A stretch of DNA of 64,000 nt from Oceanospirillaceae bacterium (GTDB lineage Bacteria > Pseudomonadota > Gammaproteobacteria > Pseudomonadales > Balneatricaceae). The translations under genes were made by a program, and so were the position numbers. This document shows positions 47,169 to 54,574 of this stretch, in pieces. The notes below the pieces were generated by a model, which saw nothing but the letters and a program-made list of their open reading frames with translations, was not told the DNA's origin and made no database searches. Location: positions 62,001 through 126,000 of the forward strand of contig JABSQZ010000003.1 of assembly GCA_013215505.1 (NCBI GenBank), written 5' to 3'. Numbering within the stretch: position 1 is the first letter of the stretch; each line of letters opens with the position of its first letter.

Positions 47169-47315
47169 TTATTTACAGCCACAACCGCAAGGAGGTCTGG
47201 CACACGTAGGACAATAGTTATGGTGACGGCCTCCGCATTCTGCACAATCAAACATTGCATTGATAAATTTTGCATACAGTTTAGTTGTTATCAATTTTAG
47301 TCTTTCGAATTTCAT
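47169..47315 (-). CDS. Small cysteine-rich protein (48 residues)
   Basis: ATG at 47315, stop at 47169. The sequence begins MKFERLKLITTKLYAKFINA and ends DCAECGGRHHNYCPTCARPP CGCGCK. Seven cysteines in CxxC...CxxC...CxCxC pattern plus HH suggest zinc ribbon or metal binding. GTAGGT lies upstream of the start. The dense, ordered cysteines make chance unlikely. It is 91 bases after the SHOCT lipoprotein gene on the same strand. Function unknown. Confidence 0.6.
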   Translation of the reverse strand: MKFERLKLITTKLYAKFINAMFDCAECGGRHHNYCPTCARPPCGCGCK

Positions 47316-47406
47316 AATATTACCTACGTTTGGATGATGAGTGCTCGTTTAGCTGACTTAATTATTGAGTCGATATTGCTCATTGAATTGACCATGATAT
47401 AACAGC

Positions 47407-47934
47407 TCAATACTGCGCATTTGTGGAAATAATGAGTTTTTCGCTATGGTTACCAGTTAAAATTTTAGCTTTCATTGTCTCGAATTCAGCTTTAGTAATG
47501 ATACCTTTTTCAAGTAAGCCATGACTTTTAATTAGCTCTGAATAAATATCTTTTGTTACCTGTGAAGGTTTTGAATTGATATCAATTTTTACATTGTTAT
47601 CTACCACATGATCAGCACGTTTTATTAAAGAAGTTCTTACTGCTTCTTCATCATCTTTTCCTACAACTCTAAATTGATATTCGAAAGATGCCCATTGACC
47701 GGGTCCGTTACCTATAGGTGTATATGTTGATAAAATAGGTACGGCTATTTTTCCTTGTGAATTAGCAAATTTATTAGCATCTCTAATGACACCTGCTCTT
47801 AATGCACCAGCATTACCAAAAATTCCACCATGATCGTCTCTGAATAGGACATATGTATCTGGCGATACCTCAACAACACTAGGGTTAGCGCAAGCTGTTA
47901 GAGCAAGACAAAAAAGCAAGATTATCTGCTTCAT
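47407..47934 (-). CDS. Lipoprotein with C-terminal SHOCT domain
   Basis: A 175-residue protein with a lipoprotein signal (IILLFCLALTACANPS, lipidated Cys at about 15). The central domain starts SPDTYVLFRDDHGGIFGNAG. The C-terminal 30 residues, IYSELIKSHGLLEKGIITKA EFETMK, are a SHOCT motif, a short helical module found at the ends of many bacterial proteins. GGAG precedes the ATG. Likely anchored to a membrane facing the periplasm. No partner suggests its role. Confidence 0.75.
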   Translation of the reverse strand: MKQIILLFCLALTACANPSVVEVSPDTYVLFRDDHGGIFGNAGALRAGVIRDANKFANSQGKIAVPILSTYTPIGNGPGQWASFEYQFRVVGKDDEEAVRTSLIKRADHVVDNNVKIDINSKPSQVTKDIYSELIKSHGLLEKGIITKAEFETMKAKILTGNHSEKLIISTNAQY

Positions 47935-48493
47935 TTTAATAGAACTCCAATTATTGAATATTATGCATCATGCCCTGGTAATCAAAATCCTCAGCGCCTA
48001 TTGCGGTTTGATAAACACCATCTAGCAGTAAGCCGATCGAAAGGTAAGAACCTGCGATAGTTTTCTTCAGCTCCCTCCGTATCTGATGTGATCATTCTAC
48101 CTTCAGGACAAATGCTGGCTCTGCAATCTATGCCAATATATATCCAATCCATGCCAATGTTATGTATGAGATGGATAGGTGTTGGTGCAATGCAGAAGGT
48201 TCGATCACTCACTAAGCCAGAAATTATTTATTTGTGCTGGACGATAAAGCTTGTTCACACAGTGTTGTCTCTGAAGACGGATGGGTTAGGGATGATTTAG
48301 TCATTAGGAGTAGAATGATGGATGTCCGCAACCGATACCCACCATTGCCAGTCACATCACTGAACTTATAAACCCATCAGATCGTAACTATGCTCATATT
48401 TTAACTCCGAAGATCTGGGGATGCATCAGAAAATAGTTAGCTTTGAGGACAAGTTTTTTTTTAATTTCGACCATATAAAAATCTTATCAGGTA

Positions 48494-48675
48494 GCAGTGT
48501 CCGCTTAACCTATAAGCCGCAAGAATCTGATCCCCCCTATACCTCAGCTATCAGCCGCTCTTGTTAGACCTCATTTATGTTCTGTCTGAAGTGGTCAATC
48601 AATCGTTACTCTATGATGATAGGCCGGTAGGGGGGAGGGTAAATCTCTACAGCTTATGCAAATAACGGACACTGC
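48494..48675. mobile_element. MITE-like element of about 180 bases with terminal inverted repeats
   Basis: The left end GCAGTGTCCGCTTA..TAAGC (48494 onward) is an inverted copy of the right end GCTTA..AACGGACACTGC (to 48675). The ends match over the first ten bases perfectly and again at the TAAGC boundary about 15-20 bases in. The 140 bases inside have no gene. This is the build of a non-autonomous insertion element. Target duplication is not obvious. Confidence 0.6.
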
Positions 48676-50028
48676 CCCTTAGAAACATTTTTATATGGAC
48701 GGAGAATAAAAATGAAACTTGACTCTGACGCTAAGTCTAATCTGATTAATCCACAGACATGAGGAGTTTAATTTAGGATAGTCGAGCGATTCATTTCTTT
48801 AATTACTGACGGGGCCCTAGGCTATATTGGCGCCTCCACGGGCATGAGAAACTCGCGGTTTTCGAGAGTTTTTCGGTGTTTATGCGTCGTCACCACCAGT
48901 ACCCTTAACTTCATGAATTGAAACGATATCATGCCGGGACTACTGGTGATTTCGTATAAGATTTTCCGCTGGTTCTTCACCAACACATTCACTCGATAAA
49001 TTAGATCAAATATTTGGTAGATAGCTATGGTGGCAGAGATCATAAATATTGCTGAAGCGTATAGCTGGAGTATCATCAAAAATAGACGACACTTTTGGTA
49101 ATGCTTGTCGCAACTCCCGCAACACCCTTCCTCATCCATTCAAAAGCAGTATTTTCCTATATATCCACTGGCTACGATTTCTCAAAATATGGGGGCATGA
49201 ATAGCCAGTCTAGCCAGTACAATATTAAGCAAACACAAATAGTTAACACTACTGGTGGCGGCTACTCCAGAAATCCGAAATTTACTCGCAAACCACGAGT
49301 TCCCCATGCCCGTGGTAACGATAATATCCCTAGGGACCCGCCAATAATCAAGGGAATGAAGAATTAGCATCACAAGCTGAATACAGCTACTAACGAGTCG
49401 TTTTGCTACTGCAAAGGGGAGGACTAAATCCGTGCGCTGTTTCAAATTAACTATGCCACTAGATGATGCTATTAATAGTGAGACGGGTAAATTGGACAGA
49501 ATAAGGGAGCATTCTGGGTGAAATTCCAAAACACTAATATCTCATTAAGGGATCGTGTTATGAGACTCCATGAGTTGAGTCGATATCTCCTCATATTGGG
49601 AGGGGAGTGTGGCACTATGTTAATCAAACTTGGGCAGAGTGTTTTTCTGTCGATGCTTAGTAAATTCTGAAGTGTTTTGTAAGGCTCCAGTCGGCCAAAA
49701 GCAGACCATTTTGATATAATCTCACCTTTGAATTTCTGAACTAATTATGAGCTTATTTGTGTCACATCAAGATGTATGTGCGTTTATCTGGGATAGGTTC
49801 TTTGAAAATTATTGTTTAGCTGATATAAATATATTGGTTTTATAAAGATTTCAATATTAAACAAATGACACAGATTAAGATTACAAGAATGATTGTTCTA
49901 AGGTAACAGGAATGCGTAATTTTCTGGGGCTAAAACAAAAAAAATTGTGAACGTTAATAAAGTTAACTACATGGAGGCAAGCTTGGAAAAAGTAAAAAAG
50001 CGTAAACGCGCATGCCTCATATTAAGCT
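48676..50028. other. Region without convincing genes
   Basis: About 1.35 kb before the first cassette. Minus-strand frames at 48822-49139 and 49182-49529 have unusual composition and no ribosome sites, and I do not call them genes. A short inverted motif CTCGCGGTTTTCGAG sits near 48852. No RNA gene recognised. Confidence 0.4.
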
Positions 50029-50035
50029 GTTAGGT
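50029..50035 (+). repeat. attC-type core GTTAGGT opening the cassette array
   Basis: AAGCTGTTAGGT matches the GTTRRRY core at the right end of integron attC sites; the first TIR gene starts 11 bases later without a ribosome site, as in many cassettes. The left half of the site is not evident. Confidence 0.5.
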
Positions 50036-50045
50036 TTTAATAAAC

Positions 50046-50912
50046 ATGCAATCAAGTATTCAAAAAATCTCAGGTGCCCGTGCTCTGACAACGCGACTTA
50101 AGAAACGTGCTAAGACAGTAGAGAGGCACTATCTTGGACTTAATGGGCACGACGATTTCATTGACTGGCCGAAAGATGCGGAAATTGCAGCAATAGAGCA
50201 GGTGGTTCGTGAACTAAGCCAAGAAATTTTAGGAACAGACAACATTGCCCCAGCTCTATGGCAGGAAGGCAGACCGTTTGCACTTGAAATTCAACGGCCA
50301 TACACAAGGGAGGCACGTGGCCCTGACAGAAGTAATTCAGAGGGGCAGGCTAATTACGAACGAGCAGAGGCGGAGTATTTTCGAGGCTTTCAACTGTGGT
50401 GCGATCACACAGATGACTTCCTTGAATACCTTATTGGTAATCAGGCAGCGGGGTCCACCGCTTCGCCTTCAATGCAAGTACCAAGAAATGAGTCTAATGG
50501 ATTAGAGTTTGACGTAGCCATTTCGTTTGCTGGAGAAGATCGGGTAACCGCACGAAAAATAGCTAAATTGTTGAGGGACAATAGAAGACGTGTTTTCTAC
50601 GATGAATATGAAAAAGCATCTCTTTGGGGGCAGGATTTATACTCCCACTTATCAAATGTGTATAAAAACAAGGCTCGATACTGTCTCATTTTGATAAGTA
50701 AATACTATAAAGATAAATTATGGACTAAACACGAATTGCAATCCGCACAAGCACGTGCGTTCTCTGAAGACCAAGTATACATACTACCGCTTTATATTGA
50801 CGATACTGAATTAGAAGGTATATTGCCGACAACTGGGTATTTGCATGTCGAACAAAACAGTATTGAAGATATTGTAGAAGCAATTGAGCAAAAGCTTGAT
50901 GATGATACCTAA
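50046..50912 (+). CDS. TIR-domain protein, cassette 1
   Basis: A 288-residue protein. Residues 1-145 are a charged helical domain of unknown type. The C-terminal part, from EFDVAISFAGEDRVTARKIA at about residue 155, is a TIR domain: KASLWGQDLYSHLSNVYKNK, RYCLILISKYYKDKLWTKHE with the Glu of the NADase site (about 231), and VYILPLYIDD. Bacterial TIR domains cleave NAD or make cyclic ADP-ribose signals in anti-phage systems. No SD motif precedes the ATG; it lies 11 bases after a GTTAGGT core, as in integron cassettes. The N-terminal domain may be the sensor. It is a single-gene cassette. Confidence 0.82.
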   Translation: MQSSIQKISGARALTTRLKKRAKTVERHYLGLNGHDDFIDWPKDAEIAAIEQVVRELSQEILGTDNIAPALWQEGRPFALEIQRPYTREARGPDRSNSEGQANYERAEAEYFRGFQLWCDHTDDFLEYLIGNQAAGSTASPSMQVPRNESNGLEFDVAISFAGEDRVTARKIAKLLRDNRRRVFYDEYEKASLWGQDLYSHLSNVYKNKARYCLILISKYYKDKLWTKHELQSAQARAFSEDQVYILPLYIDDTELEGILPTTGYLHVEQNSIEDIVEAIEQKLDDDT

Positions 50913-50944
50913 ACTTAATAATGGGCTAAACAAGGGCGTTAGGC
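50908..50944 (+). repeat. attC-like site 1 (short or degenerate)
   Basis: ACCTAAAC (50908) and GGGCTAAAC precede AAGGGC and the core GTTAGGC (50938-50944), which is followed by CCCC and, after 15 bases, the next start codon. The right core is canonical; the left core carries one extra A and the site is shorter than usual. Confidence 0.5.
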
Positions 50945-50959
50945 CCCAAGGAATCCACT

Positions 50960-51373
50960 ATGGAAGCAAAATTAAAGCACCTTGAAATGATACAAGGAAT
51001 AATAAATAGAATGGCTGGGAACTCCTTTCTTCTAAAAGGATGGAGCGTGATACTAATATCAGCCCTATTTGCTTTAGCGGAAAAAGATTCAAACCAGTTC
51101 TTTTTATATTTGACATACTTTCCTTGTATAGCATTTTGGAGCCTAGATGGTTATTTTCTATGGCAAGAGAAAATGTACCGTAAGTTGTATCAGGAGGTTA
51201 CTAAGAAAAGTGTAGAGACAATTGACTTTGATATGAACGCTGTCAAGTTTAAAAGCGATGTAGATTCTTGGTTTTTCGTTTGTTTCTCAACAACACTGCG
51301 TTTATTTCATGGTGTTATTTTCGGTGTATTAGTTTTAATAATGTTAATCACTATTTATACAGGGAGCAATTAA
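50960..51373 (+). CDS. Small three-helix membrane protein paired with a TIR protein
   Basis: A 137-residue protein. MEAKLKHLEMIQGIINRMAG is a charged amphipathic start, then helices at about 20-45 (NSFLLKGWSVILISALFALA), 48-68 (FFLYLTYFPCIAFWSLDGYF) and 105-132. A good AAGGA site precedes the ATG. The next gene, a TIR-like protein, starts one base after its stop, so the two are one translational unit inside one cassette. I recall this membrane family beside DUF1863 TIR-like genes elsewhere. A membrane effector triggered by a TIR-made signal is the natural model, but it is inference. A decayed relative lies at 53607-53860. Confidence 0.75.
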   Translation: MEAKLKHLEMIQGIINRMAGNSFLLKGWSVILISALFALAEKDSNQFFLYLTYFPCIAFWSLDGYFLWQEKMYRKLYQEVTKKSVETIDFDMNAVKFKSDVDSWFFVCFSTTLRLFHGVIFGVLVLIMLITIYTGSN

Positions 51374-51374
51374 A

Positions 51375-51872
51375 GTGGCAAGGCGTGTGTTTTATAGTTT
51401 TCATTATGCACCCGATGTAATGCGGGTTTCTCAAGTAAGAAACATTGGTGCATTAGAGTCTAATCGACCTGCTACTGACAATGACTGGGAGACTGTTAAA
51501 AGCGGTAAAGACATCGCAATAAAGCGCTGGATCACTCAGCAAATGGATGGCCGCTCATGCACTGTCGTGCTAGTCGGTGAGAATACTGCGAATAGAATAT
51601 GGATAAACCACGAGATAATTAAATCGTGGGATGAAGGCATGGGCGTCGTCGGTATACGCATTCATGGTCTCAAAAGTACCAATGGCTATATTGCAAAACA
51701 AGGTAATAACCCTTTCGATTATATTGGCTATGGAAAGACAGGGAAGAAATTATCTAGCATAGTGAAATGCTATGACCCTGCGGGATCCAATAGTAAGGAA
51801 AAGTATGCATGGATAACAAAACACTTAGAAAATGCTGTTGAAGAAGCCATCAACATTCGAAATGCTAATTGA
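51375..51872 (+). CDS. TIR-like (DUF1863, ThsB-type) protein
   Basis: A 165-residue protein starting with GTG at 51375, preceded by AGGGAG. The sequence MARRVFYSFHYAPDVMRVSQ and VRNIGALESNR, then AIKRWITQQMDGRSCTVVLV and ANRIWINHEIIKSWDEGMGV, matches the TIR-like DUF1863 family. The Glu in NHEI (about residue 79) is placed like the TIR catalytic Glu. ThsB of the Thoeris system belongs to this family and makes a nucleotide signal on infection. Here the expected ThsA is missing and the partner is the membrane protein just upstream. Confidence 0.82.
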   Translation: MARRVFYSFHYAPDVMRVSQVRNIGALESNRPATDNDWETVKSGKDIAIKRWITQQMDGRSCTVVLVGENTANRIWINHEIIKSWDEGMGVVGIRIHGLKSTNGYIAKQGNNPFDYIGYGKTGKKLSSIVKCYDPAGSNSKEKYAWITKHLENAVEEAINIRNAN

Positions 51873-51880
51873 GCTAAAAA

Positions 51881-51965
51881 GCCTTAACAAAGTAATGTCA
51901 CTGTAAGTCAATTTCTGGGCCAAAATCCGCTCATCAGTTGCCGTTAAAAAATCTCGGCATTAGGT
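51881..51965 (+). repeat. attC-like site 2 (degenerate)
   Basis: GCCTTAAC (51881-51888) and ATTAGGT (51959-51965) sit where the two attC cores should be, each one base off consensus, 9 bases after the TIR stop and 16 before the next start. The inner palindrome is not clear. Confidence 0.4.
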
Positions 51966-51981
51966 AATTAAGGAGGCAGCA

Positions 51982-52413
51982 ATGAAAACCATAAAACTGT
52001 TATCAACCATACTTGTCATATTTACGCTAATGCCAGCTATTGGAAATGCTCGAGAAATATCATTGTATGATGATGCTGGTGAAGCTGTTGCTTATATTGA
52101 TACAGATGACGAAATGAACATTTACCTTTGGAAGGGCAGGTCAGTTGCTTACTTGGATGACGAATCTGTTTATGGATTTAATGGGAAGCATCTTGGATGG
52201 TTTAAGAAAGGCATAATTTGGGATCGCAAAGGTTATGTTGTCGGCTTTATTGAAGGCGCTGTTAGTAAACTTACAAAACTTGAACGCTTAAAGGGGTTGC
52301 AAAAATTGACACCTCTAAAATCATTACAACAATTGGAACCGCTAGAACCTTTGCAAAAGACTAAATGGGGTAAGCTTTCATTAGAAATATTTCTCTCATT
52401 TGGTGCAAAATAA
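51982..52413 (+). CDS. 4-fold beta flower protein, cassette 3
   Basis: A 143-residue protein with an AAGGAGG ribosome site and a signal peptide (TIKLLSTILVIFTLMPAIGN). The core has four strand-turn repeats built around aromatic-glycine turns: EISLYDDAGEAVAYIDTDDE, MNIYLWKGRSVAYLDDESVY and GFNGKHLGWFKKGIIWDRKG, YVVGFIEGA. This pattern is the 4-fold beta flower domain often found in integron cassettes. The tail repeats KLTKLERLKGLQKLTPLKSL QQLEPLEP, a leucine/proline-rich low-complexity stretch. Function unknown; probably periplasmic or outer-membrane associated. Confidence 0.75.
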   Translation: MKTIKLLSTILVIFTLMPAIGNAREISLYDDAGEAVAYIDTDDEMNIYLWKGRSVAYLDDESVYGFNGKHLGWFKKGIIWDRKGYVVGFIEGAVSKLTKLERLKGLQKLTPLKSLQQLEPLEPLQKTKWGKLSLEIFLSFGAK

Positions 52414-52416
52414 TCC

Positions 52417-52521
52417 ACCTAACAACCCGCTATAATCGGATTCTATAATCTGTCGCGGTTTTTGAAAAAAGACGCAAAAAATGCACACCAACTTACTCCA
52501 CCGATTAGCGGGTCGTTGACC
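52417..52521 (+). repeat. attC site 3 (well preserved arms)
   Basis: ACCTAAC (52417) is followed by AACCCGCTATAATCGG, whose inverted copy CCGATTAGCGGGTCGTT ends the site about 85 bases later, next to GTTGACC. The unpaired bases in the arms and the variable middle are typical of attC. It starts four bases after the beta flower stop. The right core deviates from GTTRRRY. Confidence 0.7.
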
Positions 52522-52560
52522 CCTGATCTCAAACGTCTGATATGTGTCAAATAGCCGCCA

Positions 52561-52703
52561 CTCTCATTGGCCCAATGAAGTACGTTCTTTATGACCCTGA
52601 ATTAGTTATTCGTTTGCATCTTTAGCTTTACCCAATCTTTATGCCAGCGAAAGGCTGTACTGTATTGGCACTCTTGAAGATAGAACGGTACTGTTGTTAA
52701 ATG
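52561..52703 (+). repeat. Dispersed repeat copy 2 (partner at 1,191-1,331)
   Basis: See the entry at 1191. Here the conserved phase reads ALPNLYASERLYCIGTLEDR and ends VLLLNDFF and a stop. The same phase is closed by a TGA a short way upstream. It fills a cassette-sized gap (52516-52886) without an intact gene. Confidence 0.6.
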
Positions 52704-52885
52704 ATTTCTTTTAAATTCAGATGTTTAGGAGAATATTGCTGAAGGATATGCCTCTTAAATCTTTAGACAGTGATACGTCTTAAAAACTAAAGCTTGCGAT
52801 ATAGAAAGTGTTTTTTAAATTAACCTTTTTGATTGAGTTTAGAGAATATTACTTTCACGTAAATGCGCTGGGGCACAACTACGCT

Positions 52886-52892
52886 GTTAGGC
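52886..52892 (+). repeat. attC-type core GTTAGGC before cassette 5
   Basis: ACTACGCTGTTAGGCATC carries a perfect GTTRRRY core 51 bases ahead of the next TIR gene. The matching left core was not found. Confidence 0.5.
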
Positions 52893-52942
52893 ATCTTCAT
52901 CATTTCTGCATACAATAAAACTTGGAACGTAAGGATTTAGTA

Positions 52943-53617
52943 ATGGGTAGAAAAGTATTTGTTTCATATAAGCATAGCGATAATAATGTAGAATTTTTGC
53001 GAGATTTTGGTAGTACAGCACGAGCATATGTTGATTACCTCATAGAACATCGCCTGCATGACGAAATTTATAAAGGTGAAGGTGATGAAGATATAAGTCA
53101 TTTCCGAGACGATACAATTAAGACTCATTTAAAAACTAAGATACACGATAGCAGCATTACGATAGTCTTAATATCTCCAGGTATGAAAAATCCTCACCAA
53201 ATGGAAGCAGATCAATGGATACCTTGGGAGGTTTCCTATTCACTGAAAGAAATAACTAGAAGTGATAAATTAAGCCATACAAACGGTATCCTTGCTATTG
53301 TCCTTCCTGACCAATATGGCTCATATGACTATTATATCACTCAGCCTTGTTCTGTTTGTAAAACTAGGCAATTTGGAGTTAAGAAATTATTCCAAATACT
53401 TCAAGACAATATGTTTAATTCAAAAGATAAATCTGAAATTCAAGGACACTGCCCATCATGCAACAGCACATTTTACCGAGGCGGTCACTCATATATTGAA
53501 TCAGTAAAATGGTTAGATTTTTTGAGCAATAAAGACCACTATTTAGATAGAGCGGCAAATATCAGAGACGATAGAAAGTCATACAATATAGTCAAAGAGG
53601 TGAAAAATGGATGGTAA
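52943..53617 (+). CDS. TIR-like (DUF1863-type) protein with zinc-ribbon insert
   Basis: A 224-residue protein. ATG 52943 is chosen over the TTG at 52922 because AAGGA stands eight bases upstream and the domain begins at once: MGRKVFVSYKHSDNNVEFLR. SSITIVLISPGMKN and QWIPWEVSYSLKEI follow, with Glu in PWEV as the TIR active-site candidate (about residue 100). Two CxxC pairs, PCSVCKTRQFG (about 141) and HCPSCNSTFY (about 178), suggest a zinc ribbon inserted near the C-terminal end. A membrane-protein gene begins within its last codons but is frameshifted. The cassette thus repeats the TIR plus membrane pairing in reversed gene order. Confidence 0.78.
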   Translation: MGRKVFVSYKHSDNNVEFLRDFGSTARAYVDYLIEHRLHDEIYKGEGDEDISHFRDDTIKTHLKTKIHDSSITIVLISPGMKNPHQMEADQWIPWEVSYSLKEITRSDKLSHTNGILAIVLPDQYGSYDYYITQPCSVCKTRQFGVKKLFQILQDNMFNSKDKSEIQGHCPSCNSTFYRGGHSYIESVKWLDFLSNKDHYLDRAANIRDDRKSYNIVKEVKNGW

Positions 53618-53860
53618 AGAAAGAGTAGTTAAACATATAGAGACTCCTAAGGAGTAATTAATCGACTTGCAAATAACTCCTTTTTAATTCAAGTCTGGAG
53701 CATGACTATATTGGTAGCAGCAATATTGTTCCTTGCAAGAGTCGAAAGTGTTGACTCTGTTTATATAACTTTATCTTTTGTTATTCCAGTATTTGGTTTC
53801 TGGATACTAGAAGGTTATAGAGATAACGACATATTTCTCGACAAATTCAGTAATCTTTAA
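53607..53860 (+). pseudogene. Frameshifted relative of the small membrane protein
   Basis: ATG 53607 overlaps the TIR stop and reads MDGKERVVKHIETPKE before TAA at 53655-53657. One base back, another phase continues INRLANNSFLIQVWSMTILV, AAILFLARVE and IPVFGFWILEGYRDND to TAA 53858-53860. Together they align with the protein at 50960: KHLEMIQGIINRMAGNSFLL there, KHIETPKE-VINRLANNSFL here. Two membrane helices remain and the third is missing. A minus-one shift at CTCCTAAGGAGTAATT would join the halves. AGGAG there could act as an internal SD, so programmed frameshifting cannot be excluded, but mutation is simpler. Confidence 0.75.
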
Positions 53861-53875
53861 TTTCAAGTTGCAAGG

Positions 53876-53931
53876 TGTTAACAAGCCAAGGCAGTCGTAC
53901 AGCTCTCCGTCCTCTGCTTTGAGTGTTAATC
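53876..53931 (+). repeat. attC-like site 4
   Basis: TGTTAACAAGCCAAGGCAG (53876 onward) and CTGCTTTGAGTGTTAATC (ending 53931) form inverted arms with one bulged base, 15 bases after the membrane-protein stop. Cores deviate slightly from consensus. The following CCCTGATATCAAACG resembles the bases right of attC site 3 (CCCTGATCTCAAACG). Confidence 0.6.
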
Positions 53932-54275
53932 CCTGATATCAAACGACCGTTCTGTGTCAATGACTAAACCGCTATTTTTAATGGTACTGGTGTACCGGTT
54001 TATTTCGAGGCACTTTGTACGCTAACAAATTTTCCTAGAGTTATGAAAAAAACTATTTAACACGCAATAAACGTGTCGTCATTTTTCATAGTTGTATAAA
54101 TATTGGCCTGCATCTATCACATACATCACCTTTTCTATTCGAATTATTGTTGAAGATCAACTAAGAGCTAATTCATGTATTTCACTGTGGATCACAGGCT
54201 TACATACCTAACTCAACAGTGCTTATTGAATAGGTATTTTGCTACGAAGATAAAAAAGCCGTTTTTACCTAGCCC
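53932..54275. other. Region between the cassette array and the iterons
   Basis: About 340 bases without a gene; its first 45 bases repeat, at about 70-75 percent, the bases after 52521. Confidence 0.5.
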
Positions 54276-54563
54276 ACCTGTCCCACTTGTCCGTATCATA
54301 CGTCTTGCAAGGAGTACTTCTGGTATAGGTTTTTAAAATAGCAAAACAGGGCTGTTCCACCTATCCCATCTTTGGCCAAAATCGGTATAGGTCTTAGATT
54401 CTCTCCAAAAACCTGTGCCACACCCAATCCCTTAAATAGCATGCTCTGTAGTGTTGCTGATGTATTTAGTGGTATAGGTAATATGAATTTTAGTAAAACC
54501 TGTACCACCTTGAACCCCTTTAAATTCGGAGGTTGAAGGAAAAATGGTATAGGTGGTACAGGT
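54276..54563. other. Iteron cluster, probable island replication origin
   Basis: The 9-base word GGTATAGGT occurs at 54322, 54384, 54471 and 54546, with GGTACAGGT at 54555; inverted forms ACCTRTACC or near matches lie at about 54276, 54358, 54411 and 54498. About nine copies in 290 bases, in both directions, directly after the helicase gene. P4-type elements bind their primase-helicase to such repeats next to the replication gene. Confidence 0.7.
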
Positions 54564-54574
54564 ATTTCATGTTT

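Noticed and set aside
48822-49529. Minus-strand frames of 105 and 115 codons
   Set aside because: No ribosome sites, odd composition and no motif; probably chance frames in degraded DNA.
51375-51872. Standard Thoeris system
   Set aside because: A ThsB-like protein is present but no ThsA (SIR2-SLOG or macro domain) gene is adjacent.
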